Assembly (NCBI GenBank): GCA_036499395.1 | Contig: DASYDW010000077.1 | Span: 124,001-188,000, forward strand | Length of the DNA: 64,000 bases | DNA from: Pirellulales bacterium | Lineage (GTDB): Bacteria > Planctomycetota > Planctomycetia > Pirellulales > JACPPG01 | Reading direction: 5' to 3' | Shown here: positions 44,651 through 54,500 of the stretch, one piece after another | Layout of the letters: each line of letters begins with the position of its first letter | Numbering within the stretch: the first letter of the stretch is position 1 | The notes under the pieces: generated by a model | Database searches by the model: none | Seen by the model: the letters and a program-made list of their open reading frames with translations, nothing else | What the model was told of the DNA's origin: nothing | Position numbers and translations under genes: made by a program

Positions 44651-46051
44651 ATGTTTCAGCCCTGGCGACTCAAAGTGCGGGAGGCCGAAGAGGCGCTGCG
44701 ACAGGGTCGGCTGGAGGAAGCGAGCCGACTGCTCGCCGAGCGGGGCTTGCTGGAATTCCTGCCGGCGCAGCGGTTGATGGCAAAAGTGGCGCACGAAATG
44801 ACACAGCGGGCACAAAAACAATTCGTAGCCGGAGCAACGATGGCCGGCTGGCAGGATCTGGCCACGGCCGAACGTTTGGGCGCGGAACAGGCTGAATTGG
44901 CCGGCTTAAAGCAGCAATTCGTCGACCGTGGCTTATGCGAAGCCGAGGCCTATCTCACTGCCGGCGATCCGGCCGCGGCCGTCGAGCGGCTCGAGGCACT
45001 CGAGCGTCAGGGGGCAACAGGGCGAGAGTTTCGCCTCGTGCGTGAGGCGGCCGGCAAGGTGCTTAACGCCCAGCAATTATGTCAGGCCGGCAAGTTCGCC
45101 CAGGCCGAAGAAGAACTGGCGGCGGCACTCGTTTTACGCCCCGGTTGGCAAGTGCTGGAGGAGATTCGCCAGGCTTGCGTCACGCGCGGCAGCCGGACGA
45201 GGTGCCTCGTCGAGGAACTGCACGGCGCACTTTCGCAGGAAGATTGGACGATGGCGCTGGCCCGTTCCGAGGCGATACTGGAGCTTTGCCCTTCCCACGC
45301 CCCGGCGATCGATGCCCGGCGGCGGGCATGGGCGGTGGTCGGCATGGAATTGCCGAAAGCGCCCATCACTAGTGCGTCCGCGTTTGTAATGAATAACCAA
45401 CGATCCGCTGTCGAAGCAGGTTCTCGGAAGCAACCGATGACCGACCATACACCAACTAGCGATCCGCCGGCCGAACGATTCTTGCTGTGGGTCGACGGCG
45501 TCGGTGGATATATGGTTTGTCGAGGCGATGTGATTAGCCTTGGCCAACCCGTGCAAGGCAGTTATGTCGATGTACCGGTGCTGGGAGATATCTCGCGATT
45601 GCACGCCCGCATTCGCCGCGACGGCGAAAGCTACCTGATCGAGCCTTGTCGCGCGACGCGTGTCGATGGTCGAGTGGTCGAGAGCGCTACGCTTTTGTCG
45701 GACGGCAGCGAGATCGAGCTTGGCGACGGCGTGAGATTCCGATTCCGCGTCCCCAATCCTTTGAGCCGCACGGCGCGATTGGACTTTATCAGCCGCCATC
45801 GCACCCAACCGACAACAGACGGCGTACTGCTGTTGGCCGAATCGTGCATCATGGGGCCAGGCAGCACTGCCCATATCGTTTGTCGTGACTGGACGAACGA
45901 GGTCGTGCTGTTCCCACAAGGGGATGACTTATTTTGTCGGGCATCCGGCCAATATCAGGTCGACGGACACGAAGTGGAAGGCAGGGCCCCGATCACGCGC
46001 TCGTCGCAGATCGTGGGGGAGGATTTTTCCCTGAGCTTGGAGAAACTGTGA
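44651..46051 (+). CDS. TPR-like plus FHA-domain protein
   Basis: 466 aa from the ATG at 44651 (a GTG at 44642 is possible). Residues about 1-235 are helical repeats of the TPR type (EEALRQGRLEEASRLLAERG, AGKFAQAEEELAAALVLRPG). A linker leads to an FHA domain at about 278-368, with GDISRLHARIRRDGESYLIEP holding the Ser-Arg-x-x-His core that binds phosphothreonine. A further C-terminal beta region (about 370-466) may be a second, degenerate FHA-like fold. It should read phosphothreonine marks, plausibly set by the Ser/Thr kinase encoded 176 bp downstream. Cytoplasmic. Confidence 0.88.
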   Translation: MFQPWRLKVREAEEALRQGRLEEASRLLAERGLLEFLPAQRLMAKVAHEMTQRAQKQFVAGATMAGWQDLATAERLGAEQAELAGLKQQFVDRGLCEAEAYLTAGDPAAAVERLEALERQGATGREFRLVREAAGKVLNAQQLCQAGKFAQAEEELAAALVLRPGWQVLEEIRQACVTRGSRTRCLVEELHGALSQEDWTMALARSEAILELCPSHAPAIDARRRAWAVVGMELPKAPITSASAFVMNNQRSAVEAGSRKQPMTDHTPTSDPPAERFLLWVDGVGGYMVCRGDVISLGQPVQGSYVDVPVLGDISRLHARIRRDGESYLIEPCRATRVDGRVVESATLLSDGSEIELGDGVRFRFRVPNPLSRTARLDFISRHRTQPTTDGVLLLAESCIMGPGSTAHIVCRDWTNEVVLFPQGDDLFCRASGQYQVDGHEVEGRAPITRSSQIVGEDFSLSLEKL

Positions 46052-46227
46052 AGGCTCAACGGCCGTGCGAGTTGGCCGCGAGCGTGTGGTAGGAGGAGGA
46101 ACAGAGGAACAATTGCTAGAAGAGGACGAAGCGTCGAAGGCGTAAAACACAACCGCGCGGGCCGCGACACCGTGGCCGCCACAGCGCGTTAACTGCTTTG
46201 CCATAAGGTCTTGCGATTCCTGGACAA

Positions 46228-48345
46228 ATGAACGAGCCAGCCGCTACTTTAGATGTAGTGAGTGAGGATCCGATGGACCTCCCAGCAACCCAGTTGCAGC
46301 CTGCCCCTGAACCACGAGCCGCAGCGATGAAATTTACGTACACCAGCGGCTCGCGTCCCCTCGACGGCTATACGATCAAACGAGGTATCGGCCAGGGAGG
46401 ATTCGGCGAAGTCTATTACGCTACCAGCGACGCCGGCAAGGAAGTTGCGCTGAAGCTGATCCGCCGCAACCTGGATATCGAGCTGCGCGGCGTCACACAA
46501 TGCCTGAATCTGAAGCACCCCAATTTGTTGTCCCTGTTCGACATCAAGGTCGACGATCGCGGCGACAGTTGGGTGGTGATGGAATACGTGTCCGGCGAGA
46601 GTCTCGAAGATTTACTCGCCAGTCATCCTAACGGCATGCCGATCGACGAGGCGTTGACCTGGTTTCACGGCATCGCCGCCGGTGTAGCGTACCTGCACGA
46701 TCGCGGCATCGTGCATCGCGATTTGAAGCCGGGGAACATCTTTAATGATGATGGCCTGGTGAAGATCGGCGACTATGGCCTCTCGAAATTCATTTCGGCC
46801 AGCCGCCGCAGCGGACAGACCGAAAGCGTAGGCACCGTCCATTACATGGCTCCCGAAATCGCCAACGGGCGGTATGGCAAGGAGATCGACCTCTACGCGC
46901 TGGGCGTCATTCTGTACGAGTTGCTTAGCGGGCAAGTGCCGTTCGAGGGAGAGAGTGTCGGCGAAGTGCTGATGAAGCACCTCACGGCCGAGCCGGACGT
47001 GACGCGCGTGCCCGAGGCGTTCCGGGAATTGGTTGCCCGCTCACTGGCGAAGGATCCGCAGCAGCGCCCACATTCGGTACAAGAGTTCCTGGCCGCGCTG
47101 CCCAAGGATTACGCTCGACCCGTTGCGCCCGCGAGTTTACCTTCGCGCCCGCGGCCCGAGCCGGGCCTGGCCGAAACAACGATTCTGCGCAGCCCCGAAG
47201 CGGCGCAGCCTCCCCCGGCACCTCCGTACGGCGGCGCGGCACAGAGCGCCGGTAACTTTGCCGGCCCTGCTACTCCGCTCGGCATGCACGACTTCCAAAC
47301 ACTGTTTCATAAGTTCCTGGCGTGGTGGCAGCCGCTGGCGACAAAAAAGAAAGTTGTCCTGGCCGGCGTAGCCGCCATTGTTATCTCGACGCTAACGCAA
47401 ATGGATAGCGGCGATAGCCAGTCGGGCAGGTGGTCGCGGGTCGTCGTCTTGACGTTGCTGATCTTGGGAGGCGTGCGCTTAGCAGGCTGGCTGAAGGCGC
47501 GTCCAAACATGGGGTCGGTTGCGATACCTCCGGTTCCGTATCGACCGATCGCTCAACCGGCGCCGGCGATGCCCGTCGCCGCAGCCCCTGTTGCGCCCGT
47601 ACCTGTATCGCCCGCGCCGCCAGCCGTTTACCCAGCGCGGTATAGCCGCCGCGAACAAAGAATGGCGCGGCGCGATTCAGCGCGGCAGTTGTTAACGGCA
47701 AAGTCACCTCGCGATAAGGTTACCGAACTCGTCGGGTCTTTGTTGCTGGCCGCACTCGTGGCCGGGGCGGCGTCGCTATTGATGCTCATCGTGCAGCGCC
47801 GCGACCAACAGTTTTATTCCGAGTACGCCTGGCTGGGCATGTGCGCGGCGCTCGGGGCGTGGGGCGTGCTGATTCCCGCCAAGCTTTGGGAAGGACATCA
47901 GGGAGACGTCGTCCTGCGCCGCTTCGTTATGCTGGGCGTCGGCCTGTTGTTCGGTTTGATTGCTTTCGAAACGGGGCCGCGCCTGCTGAAGATCGTGCTC
48001 GAGAATGAAGTCGAAGTCCCACATGTCTCGCTCGACGGCACCTACACGCACAATGTCGAGGGTCAGCCTGACGTGATGGGTTACCTGGCCTATTTCGGTT
48101 TCTTGTTTCTGATTTTGCGCTGGTGGAAGCAGGCCGACCCGCTGCGCGGCAGCCGCTTGAGCCTGTGGTCGCTCATCGTATGCGTGTTCTTTGCCTGGGT
48201 TTTGACCATGTTCTGGCACTTCCCACAGCCGTGGGGCATGATGATGGCCGGCGCTATATCGCTGGCTGTGCAACTGTCGAGCCCTTGGATCGATCCACAA
48301 TACCGCTTGGCCCGCGCGCCTGCCGCGCAGCCTGCAAGCACTTAA
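46228..48345 (+). CDS. Membrane Ser/Thr protein kinase (Hanks type)
   Basis: 705 aa. The kinase domain is at about 47-290: glycine loop GIGQGGFGEV (53-62), ATP-binding Lys76 in VALKLI, catalytic HRDLKPGN (163-170), metal motif DYG (182-184, in place of DFG), activation-segment YMAPE and DLYALGVILYELLSG. A Pro-rich linker (about 295-345) follows, then membrane segments near 372-390, 408-426, a second Pro/Ala-rich linker (about 436-475), and about five more segments (about 500-690). The multi-TM C-terminus instead of extracellular PASTA repeats is notable and could sense envelope state. Its neighbours are FHA and ECF genes on the same strand. Confidence 0.9.
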   Translation: MNEPAATLDVVSEDPMDLPATQLQPAPEPRAAAMKFTYTSGSRPLDGYTIKRGIGQGGFGEVYYATSDAGKEVALKLIRRNLDIELRGVTQCLNLKHPNLLSLFDIKVDDRGDSWVVMEYVSGESLEDLLASHPNGMPIDEALTWFHGIAAGVAYLHDRGIVHRDLKPGNIFNDDGLVKIGDYGLSKFISASRRSGQTESVGTVHYMAPEIANGRYGKEIDLYALGVILYELLSGQVPFEGESVGEVLMKHLTAEPDVTRVPEAFRELVARSLAKDPQQRPHSVQEFLAALPKDYARPVAPASLPSRPRPEPGLAETTILRSPEAAQPPPAPPYGGAAQSAGNFAGPATPLGMHDFQTLFHKFLAWWQPLATKKKVVLAGVAAIVISTLTQMDSGDSQSGRWSRVVVLTLLILGGVRLAGWLKARPNMGSVAIPPVPYRPIAQPAPAMPVAAAPVAPVPVSPAPPAVYPARYSRREQRMARRDSARQLLTAKSPRDKVTELVGSLLLAALVAGAASLLMLIVQRRDQQFYSEYAWLGMCAALGAWGVLIPAKLWEGHQGDVVLRRFVMLGVGLLFGLIAFETGPRLLKIVLENEVEVPHVSLDGTYTHNVEGQPDVMGYLAYFGFLFLILRWWKQADPLRGSRLSLWSLIVCVFFAWVLTMFWHFPQPWGMMMAGAISLAVQLSSPWIDPQYRLARAPAAQPAST

Positions 48346-48367
48346 GCAAAGGATGAAGGGGGACGCC

Positions 48368-49936
48368 ATGTTCGCCTTCGGCACATCTCGATTGATTTCG
48401 CAAACGGCACTGTTCGCCGCCGAGCCGAACAGCATGTTCATCATCGCAGTTGTGCTAGTGTTGGTGGCCTTCATCTTTCGACGCCGTCGGCGCCGCGCGC
48501 TAAAGGCAGGCCAATGCTCTCGCAGCCTTTGGTTCCCTTGGAAGCCTGTGCTGCTGATCGTGTTGATCGTCGTGGCCTGGAGGCATTTTCATGCCCCGCG
48601 ATTTACTTGGAATTGGGATCTCGACGAAGAGATCCGCGCCGTCCAAGCCGCCACCAGCAGTGGCGATTTTCCGGCGATCAAGCAGCAAGAACTGTGGGCC
48701 CTGCGCCGCTCGGCGGAGGCCGCGCGCGAAGAGCGCGATCGCGATCGGGACCACGCCGCCAAGCCGAAATCCGTCAAAGCGACTCGCACAGCAAAGTCGG
48801 TCGTCGCGTCCGTCGTCTCTTCCACACCGAAGAAGGCGGATCCTGCCGAAGCTTACTCGAAAAAAGAAGACCTGATCTCGCCGCACGTAGCCCGCACTGT
48901 GGCACAAGCTCAGGAACTGACTACTCGTGCTTTGGATCATGCCCGCGAAATCGTCGCCGACACGGGCCGTGAAGTGGCGGCGCTGAAGGCCCTGACCGCG
49001 TTAAAGTTCGTCGTCGATCCCGCCAGTCCTGCTCCGGCCAAGCCGCCGAAGGCGAGCGAGGCCAAACAAGAGCCGGCTCCCGCAGCTTCGGTTGCGGTAA
49101 TTGAAAGCACTGCAACCCTGGCCGCGCCCGAGGCGCCGGAGCATTCACCCGCCGTTGCATTTAAGTTTCCGACTGCTCCCGCGACGCCCGCAACCGCCGA
49201 GCCGGCGGCAAAGTCCACTTCGGTAAGGCCCGTCGTACGAGAGCGCGTACCGGAAAAGACAAAGGTACTGGTGAGCTCAAGCGAAATGGCAAGAGCCGAA
49301 AGCGAATCAAAGCCAACGGTTCCGACAACGCCCGCTACGAAGCGCCCCGACTGGATCGATCATCCCGATGGCCGCACGGGCGACATCTATTATGAAACCG
49401 TGATGGTCGAGCGTTATGCCACACGGGGCGAGGCCGAAGACGCGCTGGCGAAGGAAACCCAAGAGCGTACCAAGGCGTACGTCGATCGTTATTTGGGCGA
49501 GGGGGCGAGCATGCTATTCATCGTGCCGCCAGCCTATGTGCATGATCACCTGGTGAAGGAACGCTACGCCGAGCCCGTCGAAACATCCGTCGGGCCGATG
49601 ATCAACGCCTACGCCCGCTTGGCGTTCGATCGCCGGGCGCAGGCCCAACTGCGGCGCATGCATCGCGACGCCGAGATCGAAAACCGTCTGTTGGGCGTTG
49701 CCGGTGGTGCCGTGGCGGTAATGCTAGTGCTAGGTTCGGTGTTTGGATATCTGAAGCTCGACACGCTCACACGCGGCTACTACACGCGGCGCTTGCAGTT
49801 GGCAGCGGGGGTCGTGATACTGGCGGTGGCGGCATTAGGAACGCGGTTCGTTCTGCCGCTTGTTTCCGAAAAAGCGAAGACGCCCCCCAGAGTTATCGAA
49901 CTGCCGATCGATGTCACCAGGGCGCCGACGACCTAG
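48368..49936 (+). CDS. Membrane protein of unknown function in kinase/sigma block
   Basis: 522 aa from the ATG at 48368, with GGGGG six bases upstream; an ATG at 48353 is an alternative. I do not recognise the family. Two hydrophobic segments lie at about 22-37 (MFIIAVVLVLVAFIF) and 59-73, then an acidic/basic helix and a long Ala/Pro/Lys-rich, low-complexity linker (about 110-310). A conserved-looking domain follows at about 320-430 (RPDWIDHPDGRTGDIYYETV, then VERYATRGEAEDALAKETQE), and two C-terminal membrane segments at about 447-465 and 475-497. It starts 22 bp after the kinase gene, so it is probably a cotranscribed partner or substrate. Confidence 0.78.
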   Translation: MFAFGTSRLISQTALFAAEPNSMFIIAVVLVLVAFIFRRRRRRALKAGQCSRSLWFPWKPVLLIVLIVVAWRHFHAPRFTWNWDLDEEIRAVQAATSSGDFPAIKQQELWALRRSAEAAREERDRDRDHAAKPKSVKATRTAKSVVASVVSSTPKKADPAEAYSKKEDLISPHVARTVAQAQELTTRALDHAREIVADTGREVAALKALTALKFVVDPASPAPAKPPKASEAKQEPAPAASVAVIESTATLAAPEAPEHSPAVAFKFPTAPATPATAEPAAKSTSVRPVVRERVPEKTKVLVSSSEMARAESESKPTVPTTPATKRPDWIDHPDGRTGDIYYETVMVERYATRGEAEDALAKETQERTKAYVDRYLGEGASMLFIVPPAYVHDHLVKERYAEPVETSVGPMINAYARLAFDRRAQAQLRRMHRDAEIENRLLGVAGGAVAVMLVLGSVFGYLKLDTLTRGYYTRRLQLAAGVVILAVAALGTRFVLPLVSEKAKTPPRVIELPIDVTRAPTT

Positions 49937-50071
49937 CGCGGCCCGGGTTGCATGCCGAGCCGAGCGCTTCGAGTGCTTGTCCCTTGGTGGCGAGTTGGAA
50001 ACTCCCGAGGTGCCCGTCGGGCAGCAGCGTGCAGGCCGAGATTAACCGAACCCTCGATTGTTGTTGTCCCC

Positions 50072-50710
50072 ATGTCCTCTTCGCCCCAGCCTGACGCCTT
50101 GCTGGTGGATCGCATACGCTCGGGCGAGCCGGCAGCCTGGAACGATCTGATCAATCGCTTCGAGGGGCGGCTGCTGGCCTTCGTCGAAAGTCGCCTGCGG
50201 CATCGCGCGGCCAGCGAAGACGTCGTACAAGAGACGTTCATCGGCTTCCTCACCAGCGTTCCGAATTACGACGTCAGCCGGCCGCTAGAGGGATATCTGT
50301 TCTCGATCGCTGCGCACAAACTGACCGACCATATGCGCCGCGAAGGGCGGCGCCCCGCCCTGCCCCTGGCAGGCACGTCAACCGGCGGCGAATGGGACTT
50401 GCCCGGCCCGCAGCGCCCCGCCAGCAGCATCGCCCGCAGCGGCGAACGCAAATCGCTCGAAAGCGCGGCCCTGGTCGAGGCGATCGCCGGGCTGATGCGC
50501 CGCTGGAAGCAGCAAGGGGACTGGGACAAGATCAAATGCGCCGAGCTGCTGTTCGTGCGCGGCCTGCCGAATAAAGAAGTCGCCAAGCAACTCGGCATCA
50601 CCGAGCAAGCCGTGGCGAACCACAAGTTCGACTTCCTGGCCCGCCTGCGCTCGCTCGTGAAACAATCGGGCCTGCCCGCCGAAGTGTTCCCCGAACTCCA
50701 CGATAAATAA
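50072..50710 (+). CDS. ECF-type RNA polymerase sigma factor
   Basis: 212 aa. Region 2 is at about 12-80 (ALLVDRIRSGEPAAWNDLIN, then EDVVQETFIGFLTSVPNY and AAHKLTDHMRREGRR). Region 4 is at about 150-205 (LFVRGLPNKEVAKQLGITEQ and AVANHKFDFLARLR). A Gly/Pro/Ser-rich linker joins them. A longer frame from 49952 is open but lacks a family N-terminus, so the ATG at 50072 is preferred; no ribosome site is seen. It follows the kinase-block membrane protein by 135 bp and precedes a small ZAS-like gene by 100 bp. ECF factors redirect transcription to stress or envelope genes, and this one may be linked to the kinase. Confidence 0.9.
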   Translation: MSSSPQPDALLVDRIRSGEPAAWNDLINRFEGRLLAFVESRLRHRAASEDVVQETFIGFLTSVPNYDVSRPLEGYLFSIAAHKLTDHMRREGRRPALPLAGTSTGGEWDLPGPQRPASSIARSGERKSLESAALVEAIAGLMRRWKQQGDWDKIKCAELLFVRGLPNKEVAKQLGITEQAVANHKFDFLARLRSLVKQSGLPAEVFPELHDK

Positions 50711-50716
50711 AACCCG

Positions 50717-50810
50717 CACATGCTGAGTCTCACCAACTACCAGCAACCGACTACCGCCTGCTAGCCACCGAATATTACCAACTGCCCTCTGCCGACTGCC
50801 CATTAATCAA
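50717..50810. repeat. CTGCC/ACTACC-type low-complexity intergenic repeat
   Basis: The gap between the ECF and anti-sigma-like genes is almost wholly a tract of degenerate ACTnCC and CTGCCnACTGCC units (for example CTGCCCTCTGCCGACTGCCC at 50781-50800). Similar material is found at 60222-60266 and 60311-60340 inside a pseudopilin gene. It is a planctomycete-type interspersed repeat of unknown function. Confidence 0.6.
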
Positions 50811-51215
50811 ATGGCTGACGAATTCTCAGACGCCGACCTGGAAGCGTATCTGGACGAAGGACTGCCGCCGGCCGCGATGGCGCAGATCGAAACCGCGGCC
50901 CGCGCGGACGCGGCGTTATTGCGCCGGTTGGCCGGCATCAACGCGCGCCGCGACGGTGGCAACCACACGCTGGGCGAGATCTGGCGCTTGCACCGCCTGA
51001 GTTGCCCCAGTCGGGCTGAACTCGGCAGCAGCCTGCTCGGCGTGCTTTCGCCGGCAGAGAACGACTACATCCAGTTTCATTTGACGGTCATCGGCTGCCG
51101 CTATTGCCAGGCAAACTGGAACGACCTGGCCAATCAACAGGCCGAAGCGGCCGACGCCCAAGCCAGCCGCCGCCGCAAATACTTCCAATCGAGCGCCGGC
51201 TTCTTGAAGAAATAA
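50811..51215 (+). CDS. Putative anti-sigma factor (ZAS-like)
   Basis: 134 aa. Small soluble protein directly downstream of the ECF gene. The N-terminus (FSDADLEAYLDEGLPPAAMA) resembles the start of anti-sigma domains. A candidate zinc site reads H-x5-C-x2-C in FHLTVIGCRYC (about 84-94), close to but not the canonical H-x3-C-x2-C, with another Cys in LSCPSRAEL. No membrane segment is present, so it would be a cytosolic partner. Position and composition suggest it binds the ECF factor; this is inference. It may equally be a phosphorylation-controlled regulator of the kinase block. Confidence 0.7.
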   Translation: MADEFSDADLEAYLDEGLPPAAMAQIETAARADAALLRRLAGINARRDGGNHTLGEIWRLHRLSCPSRAELGSSLLGVLSPAENDYIQFHLTVIGCRYCQANWNDLANQQAEAADAQASRRRKYFQSSAGFLKK

Positions 51216-51286
51216 CGCAGCGCGCGATTATCGAAGTGCGCTCTCGCGAATCGCGTTCTCACTCAGATGGTCGGCCGACGATCAAA

Positions 51287-51320
51287 CCCCTCTCCCTCTG
51301 GGAGAGGGCAGGGTGAGGGG
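51287..51320. repeat. CCCTCTCCC palindromic interspersed repeat, copy 1
   Basis: CCCCTCTCCCTCTGGGAGAG followed by GGCAGGGTGAGGGG forms a near-perfect hairpin in the 291-bp gap (51216-51506) between two convergent genes. Related copies occur at 58256-58292 and 63230-63270. The remainder of the gap shows no gene. Confidence 0.8.
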
Positions 51321-51506
51321 CGTTGCCAACCGAGGCCAATGCCAACCGCAGGCGCGAACGCGACGCGCAATCTCGCCGAGATACCGCAAGCGCACCTCGC
51401 GAAGATCGCTCCGGGCATCGGCAAACGGATACGATACCCGCACCAGCCACGTCGTTCACGCGCTGTCAAACAGCGATTCTTCGACGCTCCCGCCCCGCGG
51501 CCACCG

Positions 51507-54500
51507 CTACTCGATAAACCGCTCGAGCAGAATGCCTTTGTTCACGTTGTGGTTCTCACCCCGTTCGAAGCCGACAGGTATGCTGCGGTCGTACATGTAA
51601 AACGCGCGATGCCGCTGGATATCTCCCGTATCGGCGCCGACCTCCTGCCCGAGCACCCAGCCATCCGGATACTTCACACTGCGCTGCGGATCATTACTGG
51701 GCGCGGGCGTCACCTCGAAATACCCAACCGTAATCCATACGGAATAAACATTCGACCGCGTGGTCAGCAAATTATCGAGCCGACGAAACGCCTTATACGC
51801 GAAGTACGGGTTGCGGTACTGGTCATCGATTGGTGCAGTCGTCTCATACCAGCTATACGATCCCGTGCCAGGGTATTCAAATAGCGGATAGTTCGCGGGC
51901 GTGCTCGTATTCGGCATCGTCCGCAATAGCGTCGCGTCGATCTCGCGTTCCGGCTGCGGACTTGCCGTCGACGTGGGATCGCGCCGCATGGCATCCAGCG
52001 GCACCAGCGTATGACTCCCATACGAACGGAACGGGTTGCTAAAAATGGAGGGAAGATTGGGCGTCGCACTAACCATTTGCGTCACCAAATCCGCTCGCAA
52101 ATGCGCTCCCTTCGACGACGACTCGGTGGGGGTAACCCCCGCCGGGAGAACAGTTCCCAAGCGGCTTAGGCAAACCGCGTTCCACAGATTGACCCACGAA
52201 GGGCCAGACGATACTTGCGCGGACGTATGGCTATCGTCGATAACCCCCTGCCAGACGAACGGATCGAGTATCGTGTTGATATTTACCTTCCCTGGATCCC
52301 GAAGTCGCGAGACTCGATTGAACGGCGGATGCAGGGAATGCACCGGCAAATTGTTCGGGTTGTCAGTGCCGGCGTTCGGATCTTGGAAATAGCCCATCAT
52401 CTTCTGAGGGGGGAGCCAGGTATCCGTCCCCGTAAAGCGCGAAGGGACATGTACGTATTCCAACAACCGATAGAAGTTCGGCGAAAATTCTTGCCGTGGA
52501 ATCGCGCTGGTCGCCATAGTCGTCACGTATTGCGGAGAGTCGAACACATTGGCCAGGTGTCCGTACTCACCCATGGGCGAGGGAGGATTGGGTTGCCCCG
52601 CGTGCTCGTAGGGATGGTTGTTAACCGACGTTTGGCCAGGCCAGCCCGTGCCCAGAAAGGGGAGCCCGAGCGACATTTCGTTGACGCTAAACATGCTCGA
52701 CGGGCTGCCGAACGGCACGAGCATCAATTCCTTGGAACTGACGTAAGGACGGTCGTTCCAAGTCAACCAAGGAAACGGAATCCGAGGATCGCCACGGTAT
52801 TCGGCCGTGGGAATGATCGACGAGCCAATGATGTTCGTGTCGCTGCTGGTCCACCACCATTTGCCTGTCGTCGGATCAAAAGCGCCGGTCGCGGTAAGAT
52901 TCACGAGCTCGCGATTCAGAAATCCAGGTGAGGCAAGAGGACAGGGCTGCAGCAAGGTGCCGGCGCCGGTCGGCGCTGTTGTCGCTTGCGAATACAGGTT
53001 GTAATTGTGCGGAATGTCGCCGCGGCGACGGCTGTCAAACGTAAGCGTCCCGGCGGCCAGCAGGCCAGGCTCGCTTGCCGGACCCGGGGTCGCCGCCGCC
53101 GACTTCTCTCCATTGAAAGCCGTCAAATCGACAGGCATCTTATCGACGATAATGTACGGATTCGTATTGGCTTCCCACGGTTGGTCTGGATTCGCCAGCC
53201 GCTGGAGATAGACATAAGTCGTCGGCGTCGTGGGGTTTGGGCCATTCGTTCCGTCGTACTTTATGTTGGTTTGGCGGAAGGGATCCGAAGTGAACAACGT
53301 TGAATCAAAATCATACGGCGTGTCTGGTATGCCGCCCGTGTAATAAGCGTTATCGTTGTAATTCGCATTCGGAACGTTCGCGATATTCGTAGACGTAATT
53401 GCCGAAGTGGCCATTGGATAGCCCCTATCAGGCTCGGAAACGCTCATGCGGATTGAGCGGGCGAGGTTAGTCGGAGCAATGGGAGCAATGCTGGGCGGAC
53501 TGAAATAGAGGGTTGAGATCGGCAACCACAGCGTCTGTTTCATATCGGTTTGTGTTGGATTCGACACGTGATATGGATTCAGATAGGGCGTTGTCGAACC
53601 ACTAACCGCTGGATTGAACGTGTTGTAAATACCCCCCGTTGCGCCATCCATCAAAATATTGGGGCCCAGCGTTATCCGATAGAGATAATTGTTCTTAATC
53701 GAAGTAACGGTAGCTCCTTGCGGAATGGTCGAGCCGCCGGCTAGCACGTCGGTCGATCGGTCGCGTATACCGAATCCGGTCACAAGATTCGCCGTGGTGC
53801 CGTAGGGATCGGCGGCTGCGGGGCCGATCATCGCATATGTATTGGGGGGAATGATCGTGTTCGGCGTTCCAGCCGTCGACGTCATATTGAGATAGAACTG
53901 TGGCGGTTGGTAGGTCGTGATCGAAGAAAACTCGGTCGTGGTGATCGCCGGCGAGCCGGAGGTGAAATACACGATGCGATCGATCTGCTTCGGCAAAAGG
54001 GTGGGCATTCGATCCGGTGGCAGCGTCGGATTTACCGCCGGATTGTTGCGAAACGTTGCCAGCCGCCAGACGGGCGATTGGCTGCTAAAAGTATCGAGTT
54101 TCGCGAGGTCGACACCGAATCGCGCTGCACCGGTCACGTTGTCCGTCGTCGCGGTTTGATTGTAGAGCTCGCTGGGTTTCATCCCGCCGATTCTGTTTCC
54201 GATCGTGAAGGGGGGATTGGGATTGAATAATTCGACCATCAGCGTGCCGCGGGGGCGGCGCACCTGGTCGAAGTCGGCGTCGACATTCGGGTTGGTGCCG
54301 CCATTGATGGTCGTGACAAATTGCCCCTTGCCCGCCCCACCTGTCCCTTGCTTCGAGTCGGCCGTGCCGCGGTCATGCGTGGCAAGCGTCTCGGTGATCA
54401 GCAGTTCCGGTCGTTCGCAACCCCAGACGAGGCCGCGCCAAGTGCTCGCGTCGTCGGGGCTCGCAGCTCCCCCGACCGGATTGATAATACCGTCGACATC

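Noticed and set aside
49952..50071. 40-codon extension of the ECF sigma factor
   Set aside because: The extension is Arg-rich with no sigma-region similarity; the ATG at 50072 fits the family start.
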